From Stentor roeselii (taxonomy: Eukaryota > Ciliophora > Heterotrichea > Heterotrichida > Stentoridae), in NCBI GenBank assembly GCA_006503475.1, contig RSEH01000241.1:1-64000 (forward strand): a DNA stretch of 64,000 bases, given 5' to 3'. A program made the position numbers and the translations under genes. The notes below the pieces were generated by a model. The model searched no databases and was not told where the DNA came from. It worked only from the letters and a program-made list of their open reading frames with translations. Of this stretch, positions 39,805 through 48,847 are shown piece after piece. How positions within the stretch are numbered: position 1 is the first letter of the stretch; each line of letters begins with the position of its first letter.

Positions 39805-41296
39805 ATGGAAGACTTGATCTCACAAATCACTGCAGAAAAAGACTTGAACAGGCAGAAAAAGCTGATAATTAAACTGATGAAAGTCACTGACTACTCTCAT
39901 CCTTCCTTTTTACCTGTTTTAATTGAATTTAAACTAACTCCTGAAGAACTGCAAGAAAAGGAACATTCAGAGACTTACATCACTGCTGATCAGAAGTCAG
40001 TACTTTTATCGCATCATGAAGCGAGGAGACTTGCTAAGGTTGAAGTCATTGCTGAAGTCATTCAGCAGAGAAATATTTTTTCTAATAAATTTCGAAGTAA
40101 AAGCAAAAAAACACTTCAAAGTTCGCCGAGTAAGAACTTTAAAAGTTATAAAAATATCTTGGAAAGTGAACCTGATATTCCTTTGGCTATTCCTTTAAAT
40201 CAAAATGTGGTCTCTCAAAGGCAAATCGAGTCGCAACATAAGAAACTTGAAAGGTTGTTAAAAGTTTCAGAAAATATCAAAACTTTGAAGATTGAAGAAG
40301 AAAAAAGAAAAAAACATCTTGATTTGGACTTTGAAGAAAAAAGTGAAAAACTTAAACAGGTTCATCAAATTGCTGAAGAAGAAAGAATTAAAAAGAAAAT
40401 TGAAGCTGATTCGAAAAGACAGTCGAAACTTAGGAAGAAGTATCAGGTAAGATTTAGAAAGGAACTTGATAATAAAGAACTGCAGGTTATTGAAGAAGAG
40501 TTCAGGAAAGTCCAGAGGAAGAAGAATAATCATGAAAGGTCTAAAACTTCATTGACTGTCAGACCTAATAATCACAGCCAGTAACTTGAAATCAGGGTAT
40601 TCAGATGATGATTCTCTTGACTTAAAACTGGATAATTTAAAGACCAAAATAGAAAAATCTGTGGCTCGAGCCCAAAAATTAAGAATCGAGAAACTTCAAC
40701 AAGGTTCCAGCAAAAAGTTAAAAATTTTCAAAGCCTTAGAAAATAAGCATCTCCAAAACCTAGAAGACGACCGTAAAGCTCAAGAAATTCTAGGAAACCT
40801 AAACCAAACTCTAGAGCATTCAAGGGTAAATCCCAAACAGCAAAAGCGCAAAGATCTCCTAAACGAGACATCAGAAAAAATCGCAGGAAAGCTTTCAGCA
40901 AGGTTTGAAAAGTTCAAAACCGACATCTCAAAAGAAGAAGAAAAACTAAATTTCAAAGTAAAAGAAGTAGAAGACAAAGACAAAGAACGTGAAAGAGTTC
41001 GACTCTTCATGAAAAACTGGTACGTTCAACAAGGCCAGTTAATATCAGAAATAAATCGTCTTCGCAAGAAGGACCAATCCGAGAACCTAAACAAAAACCA
41101 GGCGAATCTAAATGAATTCAAATTAAAAATCCTCTTCAAGCACCTAAAAAAGGAAAAAGCTTTAAAAGAAATCGAAAAAAACAAGTCAAAACTAGAAAAA
41201 GTCAGAAATAACACCTTAGCCCAACTTCACAACAAGAAAGAAAAAGACACTCAAGACCTTCAAACAGCGATCGCAGTGCTTCACAAGAAGAATTAA
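39805..41296 (+). CDS. Coiled-coil protein, probably one gene in two frames
   Basis: Two consecutive open frames. 39805-40584 (259 residues, starts MEDLISQITAEKD) and an open frame reaching 41296, open from 40556, whose first in-frame ATG lies about 140 residues in. Both encode Lys/Glu-rich coiled coil of the same style, so I treat them as one protein of about 500 residues with a one-base discrepancy at 40556-40584. A GT-AG segment at 40581-40595 is 15 nt long but does not restore frame and lacks the pyrimidine at position 9 seen in all other introns. The second frame might instead be a separate gene with an unseen start. Start follows TTATAA. Likely cytoskeletal. Confidence 0.55.
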
Positions 41297-41328
41297 TAGT
41301 AAATAATTCACTACTTTATTTGTTCTAT

Positions 41329-41760
41329 CTAATACGGCTTGAACCTTGAAAACCTCGGCTTTGAAAAAAAGTAAGACCTTCGCGTTACTCGTCCTCCTCG
41401 TGGTTTGTTGAACTTTGGAACATTGTTTCTTTTCGGCAAAACTTTCAACTTGCGGCCTTTGAAGGTCTTTTCGTTGAGACCTTCAGCTTTGATGACTGAG
41501 CTGGGGTCAAGGAATTCGATATAAGCGTAGCCTTTGGGTCTTCCAGTGGGTCTGTCGGTTGGAATGGTCACTCTTTCGATGACCCCGCATTCTTTGAAGA
41601 CAGCTCTAAGCTCTTCAGTGCTTGTTGAGTAGTCAACATTTCCTACAAAAATCGACCTTTTGTCCCTTTCCTCAGTTTCCACTGTTGTTTTTTCTTCTTC
41701 TTGTGTTTCGACTTCAGGGACGTCTTCTTTAGCCTCAGTCATTCGATTTATTAGAAACAT
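41329..41760 (-). CDS. PABPN1: Nuclear poly(A)-binding protein (PABPN1/PABII type)
   Basis: 143 residues. An acidic N-terminus is followed by a single RRM (about 36-110): [17 protein letters not shown] is RNP2 and GYAYIEFL is RNP1, then the family's [16 protein letters not shown] and an Arg/Phe/Tyr-rich tail. This order (acidic, one RRM, RG/Y-rich tail) is that of PABPN1, which stimulates poly(A) polymerase and sets tail length in the nucleus. The start may be 41760 (MFLINRMTE) or the second Met at 41742; each is preceded by an A-rich leader (ATTAAAA and AATAAATCGA). Shorter than the vertebrate protein, lacking the long N-terminal coiled coil. Ends 32 bp from the convergent coiled-coil gene. 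Confidence 0.9.
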   Translation of the reverse strand: MFLINRMTEAKEDVPEVETQEEEKTTVETEERDKRSIFVGNVDYSTSTEELRAVFKECGVIERVTIPTDRPTGRPKGYAYIEFLDPSSVIKAEGLNEKTFKGRKLKVLPKRNNVPKFNKPRGGRVTRRSYFFSKPRFSRFKPY

Positions 41761-41892
41761 TTTTAATGAGAGGAAAAGTTGAATATTGGAAAAAAATCCT
41801 TCGGATTTTTTTGAGGATTTTTTAGAAAATCATGAAAAAAGTTAGATTTTTTGGTATTTGAAAGATTTTTCTTAGATTTTTTCCTTATAAAT

Positions 41893-44800
41893 ATGCAGGA
41901 AAGGTCTTTTGCAAGAAAACTCACAGGAACCCTTTTTGAAAAGAAAGCTTCAAATAAAGTCAACGCTGAAATGACTTCGAATCTTGACGAGTTGTTCAAG
42001 AATTCAGACGGTTCGGCTTACGTCAGCGAGTTGAAAAAAGCGATATTTCACATCGAGCGATTAACTCCCAAAGAAATTCCTACTCCATTCAGAGGAACAT
42101 GCATCGAACTAAACCATTCAGAAGACTTTTTCGTTTTCGGCAGCAACGAAGGTCGAATTGCGAAGATTGATACAGTGAGTAAAGAGATAACTCAAGAAAT
42201 CATGCAAGAAGGAGGAAACATTTATTCAATCGCGATTTATTCAAATGACTGTTACATGCTTTCTGCAGGAAAAGATGGAATTATTAGAAAGTTCTTGTTT
42301 TCTGACCTTACTCTTGATAGACTCTTCATCGGGCATTCAAAAGAAGTGAATAAAATCGTGTTGTCAGTGGACGAGTCGAAGATCTTCTCAGCGAGTGACG
42401 ATTGCACAGTGCGTGAATGGGATGACTTGAAGAGTTCAAACAGAATTCTTTATTCACATGAAAAGCCTGTTCTTAGTCTTGACAGAAGTAGTGATTCAAC
42501 TTTTCTAGTCTCTGGAGGAGCAGACAAGAAACTTATATTGTTTAATTTGAAATCTTCAGAAATTATTTTCACTTTCTCTGAATTCGCTTCTCCAGTCTGG
42601 GCAGTAAGAATTTCTCCAACATCTAAATTATTAGCAGCAGGTGACTCGAATGCCGTGATTAAAATTTGGTCAGTTGAAAATTTGAACTTGTTGAAAACTT
42701 TGACTGGTCATTTTAAACGAGTATCACATTTAGAGTTCTGTAAAAATGAAACTGCTTTAGTCTCTTCGAGTAATGACCAGACATTGCGAATTTGGAGTAT
42801 TGATAAAGAAAAGAATGAAATTGTGCTCACTGGTCATACTGACTGGGTAAAGCACTTTCGGGTCTCTCGAGATAACAAGTTTATTTATTCAATTGCGGAG
42901 AATTTTAAGATACTCAGCTGGTACTTCCCGAAATTTGACTCTTCATGTCGTATAAAAAATCATAATTCGAAAATTATTTCTTCTTTTGTCTTAGCTAAAA
43001 ATAAGACCCGCCCTGAAGACCTTCTTTTTTCTGCTGATTGCAAAACAGTTAATGTTTGGATCATTGAAAATCGCACAGTTTATAGAACTTTCAACACTCC
43101 TTTTGAAATCAATGCGATTTGTCCACATCAAAAAACTGGACTGGTCCTTTTGGCCCTTGCGAATAAAGAAGTGATTTCTTGGAATGTTGAAGATCTTAAA
43201 TCAAAGTTCTTGTTTCGACATGAATCAACTGTAAGAGTCTTGAAAATAAGTCCTGAAGGAAGATTTCTTATTGTTGGAGATAGTAACTTCAGGGTTACTG
43301 TTTTTAATGCAAAAAGTTATGAAAAGGTTTGTGTTAATCGAAGACATAATAGTGCTGTTGATGCTCTTGCTTTTCAGATGATGACTAATGGCATGACTGG
43401 CAAGATTTTCTCAGGAGGCGCTGATTGTAAGATTTTTGTTTATAATGTTGAGAAAAACTTTAAATCGAAGAAATTTGGAAATCATTTAGATGGAATCACT
43501 TGTCTTGAATTTTCAGATGGATGTGGGTTACTTGTCTCTGGAGATGAAGCTGGTTATGTTAAGATTTGGCAGATTACAAGCAAGAAGTGTATTAAAGTTC
43601 TTGAAAATCATACTGACCGAATAACAGGATTTCACTTCACAAATAACTTAAAATACTTATGGATCGGGTCAGTAGATGAGTCATTATCACTCTTGAGCCT
43701 TGTAAACTACACCCAAGTAACTAAAATTAAAACCCGTGGTCCAGTCCACAACTTTGGAGTAAATTCCGAAGAAACTGACCTTCTAATAGCAGAAGGTGAC
43801 TCTCTTTACTTCTTCCCCAACATCTTAACCCAGACTCAATTTTACATCTACGGCCCAGGAGAAGACTTCTACTCTTTCATGAAGTACATCATGGAGATGT
43901 GTGAAGGAAACGAGCAAGTCCACATTCCAGAAATGAACAACTTTATAATCCTTCCTTTTGAATTCAACGCATTGCATCTATATGCTTACTTTAACCTTCC
44001 TCTTCACTTAAAACAAGCAATGAACTCCTTAAGTCCTTTTTACAGTTCCAAGTCAAACATCAGTCCTCTTCACATCGCAGTAGAGAGAAACTTCCGCGAT
44101 TGTATTAATGAAATCGTCAGATGTATCAGAGTTCGAATTGAGGAAGACCCTTATACAGTGTTTTACTTAGAAGACCAAATCATTAAACTCAACCGGCTGG
44201 GCTTTCGAGGACTTGACGAGCTTTATGAAATGATTTTATTCAGAGTTTCTGATAAGAAACTTCCGAAGTTTGTTCCAGAAAATACAGAACTTCCGATTTT
44301 TAAACTTTCTGATAAACTTGGACCTCAAAGTAAGGAATTTTTTGGAAATGTGGAAAATTCGAATTCTGGAATTTGTATCAGGTTCTTTCAAAGTGCTCTG
44401 AAGGTTGAAATGGCGATTGGATCGCAGGAGTCTTTGGATTTCTTGGAAAGTTTAGTTGAATGTCCGAATTCTAATGTTTTTACTACGCAGTTTATTAGGG
44501 AGATCATACTTTATAAGTGGAAATATGTGAAGTGGGTCTTGTTGCCTCAGGCTTTTGGATATTTTCTTTATACTTTGATACTTTCTTATTATTTGATTGT
44601 GGATTATGGAGAAAATTCACCTTTTTTGGTGGTTTTGATTTTTGCTTTGAATGTGTTTTTAACACTTTATGAAGTGTACCAAATGATTCTAACAGGCTGG
44701 TCATACTTCACAGACACTTGGAACTACATCGACATAATCCGTTTTTCCATCTGTTTCAGTTACTGCATAACCTACTGGATCGACTCCAGCATGCAACAAA

Positions 44801-45549
44801 CAATCCAAAGCGAAGAAGACAAACTCCGTCAAAAGTACATAAAACAATCATTAGTAGTCCTAACCTTTTTCACAATGCTTCGAGGAATAAGTTACTTCCG
44901 TTTATTCGACAAGACCCGTTACATGATAAACCTTTTAAAAGAAGTATTCAGCGACATGACATCTTTCATCATCCTTCTGACCTACTCCACCTACTCCTTT
45001 GCCTTAATCTACTACATAATGGTAAACAACATCAAGTCAAGCGAAGGCAGCGAAACGAAGCCTTTCGCCGAATTCGTTGCAGAAGCTTATCTGCTCAACT
45101 TAGGAGACTTCGACACTGAAGGCTACGGGGCCTTCGAATGGATGATCTTCTTCTTCGCGTCAGTCATAAACCCACTGATCATGCTGAACCTTCTCATCTC
45201 TCTAATGGGCGACACCTTCGGCCGAGTAAAGGAAGAACAAGAAATCGCTGACATGAAAGAACTCGCTCAAATGGTCCTCGAAGGGGAATTTCTTTTATAC
45301 TGTAAAAGAAAAAGTGAATGTAAAAAATTCATTCAAATTTGCTCTGTTGAAGAAGTTGTCGCAGGCTTTAGCACCCCGATGGACAGAGTTGATAAACTTA
45401 AAAGAAGGATAAAAGGAATTCAAAATAACTTGAATGCGAAACATGAAGAAACTCGAAGTGAAATAAAAAATTCTATTGGAGGAGTGAGTAGTAAACTTGA
45501 TGAAATGAGCACTTTGATAGAACAAATTAACTTTAACCAGGATAGTTAA
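41893..45549 (+). CDS. WD40-TRP ion channel fusion
   Basis: 1,218 residues from the ATG at 41893, which follows TATAAAT; the open frame runs slightly further upstream without an ATG. Residues about 60-640 hold a long series of WD40 repeats (SGGADKKLILFN, AAGDSNAVIKIWS, VSSSNDQTLRIWS and more, probably two propellers). A single ankyrin-like segment (ISPLHIAVERNF) follows at about 730. Residues about 878-1107 hold six hydrophobic segments with a short pore loop (LLNLGDFD) and a last helix LNLLISLMGDTF, the signature of TRPV-like channels. A coiled coil (about 1165-1216) ends the protein. Presumably a calcium-permeable cation channel gated or scaffolded by its cytosolic propellers. Its stop overlaps the convergent gene's stop in TTAA. 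Confidence 0.88.
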   Translation: MQERSFARKLTGTLFEKKASNKVNAEMTSNLDELFKNSDGSAYVSELKKAIFHIERLTPKEIPTPFRGTCIELNHSEDFFVFGSNEGRIAKIDTVSKEITQEIMQEGGNIYSIAIYSNDCYMLSAGKDGIIRKFLFSDLTLDRLFIGHSKEVNKIVLSVDESKIFSASDDCTVREWDDLKSSNRILYSHEKPVLSLDRSSDSTFLVSGGADKKLILFNLKSSEIIFTFSEFASPVWAVRISPTSKLLAAGDSNAVIKIWSVENLNLLKTLTGHFKRVSHLEFCKNETALVSSSNDQTLRIWSIDKEKNEIVLTGHTDWVKHFRVSRDNKFIYSIAENFKILSWYFPKFDSSCRIKNHNSKIISSFVLAKNKTRPEDLLFSADCKTVNVWIIENRTVYRTFNTPFEINAICPHQKTGLVLLALANKEVISWNVEDLKSKFLFRHESTVRVLKISPEGRFLIVGDSNFRVTVFNAKSYEKVCVNRRHNSAVDALAFQMMTNGMTGKIFSGGADCKIFVYNVEKNFKSKKFGNHLDGITCLEFSDGCGLLVSGDEAGYVKIWQITSKKCIKVLENHTDRITGFHFTNNLKYLWIGSVDESLSLLSLVNYTQVTKIKTRGPVHNFGVNSEETDLLIAEGDSLYFFPNILTQTQFYIYGPGEDFYSFMKYIMEMCEGNEQVHIPEMNNFIILPFEFNALHLYAYFNLPLHLKQAMNSLSPFYSSKSNISPLHIAVERNFRDCINEIVRCIRVRIEEDPYTVFYLEDQIIKLNRLGFRGLDELYEMILFRVSDKKLPKFVPENTELPIFKLSDKLGPQSKEFFGNVENSNSGICIRFFQSALKVEMAIGSQESLDFLESLVECPNSNVFTTQFIREIILYKWKYVKWVLLPQAFGYFLYTLILSYYLIVDYGENSPFLVVLIFALNVFLTLYEVYQMILTGWSYFTDTWNYIDIIRFSICFSYCITYWIDSSMQQTIQSEEDKLRQKYIKQSLVVLTFFTMLRGISYFRLFDKTRYMINLLKEVFSDMTSFIILLTYSTYSFALIYYIMVNNIKSSEGSETKPFAEFVAEAYLLNLGDFDTEGYGAFEWMIFFFASVINPLIMLNLLISLMGDTFGRVKEEQEIADMKELAQMVLEGEFLLYCKRKSECKKFIQICSVEEVVAGFSTPMDRVDKLKRRIKGIQNNLNAKHEETRSEIKNSIGGVSSKLDEMSTLIEQINFNQDS

Positions 45550-46544
45550 GAATAGCTTACTTTTGTACCGTTTTTGAATAACTTGTATAAAAGATGTGTT
45601 CGAAAACTCTGGATTGTCTCTGGAGATATCAGAAGTTTACGGTTTAAGAAATGATGTTCAACTTGCATTAGGATGTAAATCGCGGAATCGAAGTGGTCGT
45701 ATATTTGATACTCGGTTGTAAAGTTGTATGTAAGTTTGCGAAGAAAGTAATTTTTTACGAAAGTGTCTTCGAGTTTTATGTTGGTTTTTATGAAGGTGCT
45801 TAAAGATTGTTTGATTGTTTTCTTGTAGTTGTCGATTCCGATTGGGTCGAAAAGAGTCGCGATTTTTCGACCTAGGTCACAGAAGAGCACCACCCAGTAA
45901 CCGGAATAAAAAGGGAAAATTATGTGTCTGTTTATTTTTTACTCGTATTTCAGTAGGTCTTTTGATGATAGGTCACTGATTTCTTCATTTTTCGTGAAGA
46001 GTCTTTTTACGGTTTTTGAATTTAATGGGAAAACTCGCTCGAGAGGTTCTTTTTTTTTGTTTATTTTTCGGGTGATTTTCTTTTTTATTAGCTTTAGGCA
46101 AGCGTCGACTACTAATCTGGAAACTTCTTGATGAGGTCGAAGGGTCAACAAATCCTCTGAAGTAAGCTCAAACTTGCAAACTCTAAGTAAAAACTGTGGA
46201 TCTGTTCTATTATTCTTCAAAAATGACTGAATTTCTGAAAGAATCCCTTCTCTGTTAGTCAATTTCATGGGTGAAGGCTGCTTGATAGGCGCTTGCGTTT
46301 TAATTATTCTAAGCCTTCTAGAAGGTTCATCTTTTAAAAAGCTCGGCAAGGTACTTTTGCAGATGAAAGCCTTGCTAGTGATCTTCTCGAATGGTGAAAT
46401 TCGACCTACCAGCGTATGTTTCTTTGATGTCACCAACAAGAGAGGCGAGACTGGAGTCTTTTTTCTGTGGTGATGAGAAGAAACACATCGTGAAAGGCAT
46501 TTTTCAAGGTCCATCAACACGTTTGGGGTGCGTGCTTCAGTCAT
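45546..46544 (-). CDS. Ulp1/SENP-like pseudo-protease (two exons)
   Basis: Splicing the 15-nt intron 45928-45942 joins two frames into 327 residues. After a basic tail (1-125), residues 127-300 follow the C48 (Ulp1) fold: LTSEDLLTLRPHQEVSRLVVD resembles the substrate-binding start, HIIFPFYSGYWVVLF with CDLGRKIATLFDP resembles the core, and IYDHFDSAIYI resembles the Cys block. At the catalytic positions I read Tyr211 for His, Asp228 conserved at the correct spacing of 17, and Ser282 for Cys (DS in place of DCG). The protein should therefore bind, not cleave, a SUMO-like or other Ulp substrate. The assignment rests on motif spacing, not a search. It lies 24 nt downstream of the F-BAR gene. Confidence 0.62.
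45928..45942 (-). other. 15-nt intron
   Basis: On the minus strand GTAAAAAATAAACAG, phase 2, splitting a Glu codon. Retention stops at TAA just inside the intron. Splicing connects the N-terminal frame (to 45943) to the frame ending at 45546. Confidence 0.88.
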
Positions 46545-46568
46545 ATTTAAATTATGGTTGATGTTTAA

Positions 46569-48257
46569 TCATGATGACTTTACTTCTTCGAGCTGCTTTT
46601 TACGACGGTTTAAAGATGATGATGCATTTTCGAGCTCTTGAAGCCAGGTTGGAATGCCTCTCATTACTGTAGGAGCCTCAGGTTCAACTTTCACAGTTTT
46701 ATTATTAACAGTGAGCTAAATGATAAATACCAATAAAGTCTCAGTATCCTGCGGTGCAAGTTCAAACCGACACGAGTACTTAGAAATAAGTTCAGCAACA
46801 TACTTAACATCAACTCCAAAAGCCGGTATCAAAGCAGCATAAGTGCCAAGTTGACAAAACACCAAATTTTTTAATCTTTTTTCCTTATCCTCCCTTCCCT
46901 CAGTCTCTTCCCTGAACTGTTCATGCCACTTGATATCCTCATTAATAGAAAACAAAACAGCATGGTCCCACATATCAAGTTTTTTCCAAATTCCATGATT
47001 TTTAACCACATCCAAAACAGTCATTTCCCCATTTTCCATTTTATAGCACCTAACAACATTCGAAATCATCTTAAAAACAGGAACATCATTCGAAAAGTCC
47101 GCTTCAGTCAAAACAATATTAATAAACCCGACCATCTGATGAAAGGCCTGTTCTTGCAAAAGAGGTTTCGATTTAAAATCATTTAAAATCGATGCAAATC
47201 CACGTCGTGCAAGTGAATCTTTTGCAAGTATTGAAAATTTCGTCAAGTCTTCAGCACTTGCAGATGATTCCGCATTTAAAACTTTAGAAACAATGAAACT
47301 TAGCTCGGACTTGATGATTTCCTCTGCTGAGGTTTTATTTGAGATAGAAGTGATGGCTGAAAGTGAACTATTCATCGGAATTTTCACTGAAGGTGGCTCT
47401 GAGCCGATATTTTTAAAAGTTTCATGAGTGCCAGAGTAACTTTCGAATTCAAATTTTAAGTTTTTTGTAGAAGATGAAGAATTTTCATCAATGAACTGTT
47501 GAATATCTGACCGACAATTGACACTTTCAATAGCTTTTGCAAGATTGTCAATGTCGTATTGAAGGTTTCTAAGATAAGAGGTTTCATAGATGACTAGTTT
47601 TCTGAGGCAGTCTTTCATGGTTTCAAGTCGTTGTTCTTCTTGTTTTTGGTAAACTTCCAGGATTTTTGACATGAAATCTGTGAACTTTTCTTTGTATTCG
47701 TTGTGTTGGGCCAGGGCGTCTTTGTATCCTTTCAGGTTCTCCTCGATGTCTTGCTTTAAAATAATGACTCGTTGCATCATCTTGTCTCTTCGACTTGAAG
47801 GCTGAGGAGTTTCGAGCTGGACTGTCAAAGTTTCGCTTTCTTTGCAGGCTTTCATGTATCTTGCTTTAAACCTTTCAAGTCTTTCTACTAGTTCTTGTCT
47901 CTTGTTTTCACTTTTTTTACCTTCTGGATGTGTTTTTGATAAGGTCTTTAACTGGTTTGATAGAAGGTCTTTTAAAGGATTTGCTAGGTCTTTTAAAATG
48001 TTTTCTGAAAGTGTTCGAGCTTGCATTGCCTTGTTTAAGGAATCGTTTTTTAAGGCGAGAATCGCGTGGGCTAAAGTTCCTTGATTTGTTATTAAATAAG
48101 GACTTTTTACTACTCGTTCTAAACCTTTTGCGTATGAGTCTTCTATTGCCGCCTTTTCTTCTAAAAAGGATATTAAGTCACTCACGCCTTTTCGACGGGA
48201 GATGGAATGGGAATGCACAAGCTCGAAACGATCGTGAAGGTTCTCGGCGAAACTCAT
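46569..48257 (-). CDS. F-BAR domain protein (two exons)
   Basis: 558 residues after removing the 15-nt intron 46716-46730, which adds 49 codons (LTVNNKTVKVE...) including a TGA stop. Residues 1-245 are an F-BAR (FCH) domain: MSFAENLHDRFELVH, SDLISFLEEKAAIEDSYAK and long Lys/Arg-rich coiled helices that bend membranes. Residues about 310-505 form a helical domain (SNDVPVFKMISNVVRCYK, HGIWKKLDMWDHAV) resembling the SBF2/KIAA0513 type; that is tentative. A short helical tail follows the intron. Likely a membrane-shaping endocytic or cortical protein. Its stop is 24 nt from the start of the pseudo-protease gene on the same strand. Start MSFAENL follows AATAAAA. Confidence 0.82.
46716..46730 (-). 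other. 15-nt intron
   Basis: On the minus strand GTATTTATCATTTAG, phase 0. Its TAG is the apparent stop of the unspliced frame. Splicing extends the F-BAR protein by 48 residues that read as a clean helical tail. Confidence 0.85.
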
Positions 48258-48847
48258 TTTTATTAAAGATTTGGAGTGGTTTTAATGAGTTGGTTTAATA
48301 TGTTGAGATTTGAAATTCATTTTGATTTATTGTCTTGAGGGTTTTTTTTGTGGGGAAGGGTTTAGTGATGTTATAATCCTTGTTATTATATTTATGTTTT
48401 CATGATTTATTCCTTTAAATTACTCAAAGATCCATGTTACAAAACTAATCGAAATTATCCTATTATTACTAAATAATTACAAACTACTTTAAATTTAATT
48501 ATTCTAATCATCTTCAACACTCTAGTGATTTAAAGAGTTTCACATTCAATTCAATTTCCAACCTTCTAAAAAAATTTCACCAAAATAACCCAATACCCTA
48601 AAAAAATCATACCCAAAGCCCTAATCTTTCCCAAAAGCGATCAAAAACCTCTCAAAATTTTCAACTCACTAAAAAAACCTCCAAAACCTCAAAAAATCCA
48701 AAAATCTCCAAAAAAATCCAATTTCCCTCTTTCCTCCAAATTGACTAAAATCCAAGACCTCCACTCCATCCAACTCCGATAAAACCCTTCACCTCCGATC
48801 CGAATCAAGCAAAAAGTCAGCGCATTTCATATTAATCAATTTAAATA
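48258..48847. other. Divergent intergenic region with skew switch
   Basis: 590 bp. The left third is G/T-rich and the right half (about 48540-48840) almost free of G on the plus strand, so both flanking genes have an A/C-rich leader on their own coding strand. No ORF, RNA or tandem repeat seen. Confidence 0.5.

Noticed and set aside
40447-40461. GTAAGATTTAGAAAG, which fits the 15-nt intron pattern
   Set aside because: It is in frame without a stop and reads as ordinary coiled coil; sequence alone cannot decide, so I left it as coding.
40581-40595. 15-nt GT-AG segment as an intron
   Set aside because: It has A instead of a pyrimidine at position 9, and removing it leads to a TGA a few codons later rather than joining the two coiled-coil frames.
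41851-41892. N-terminal extension of the WD40-TRP frame
   Set aside because: It begins without ATG; the ATG at 41893 has the exact TATAAAT start context.
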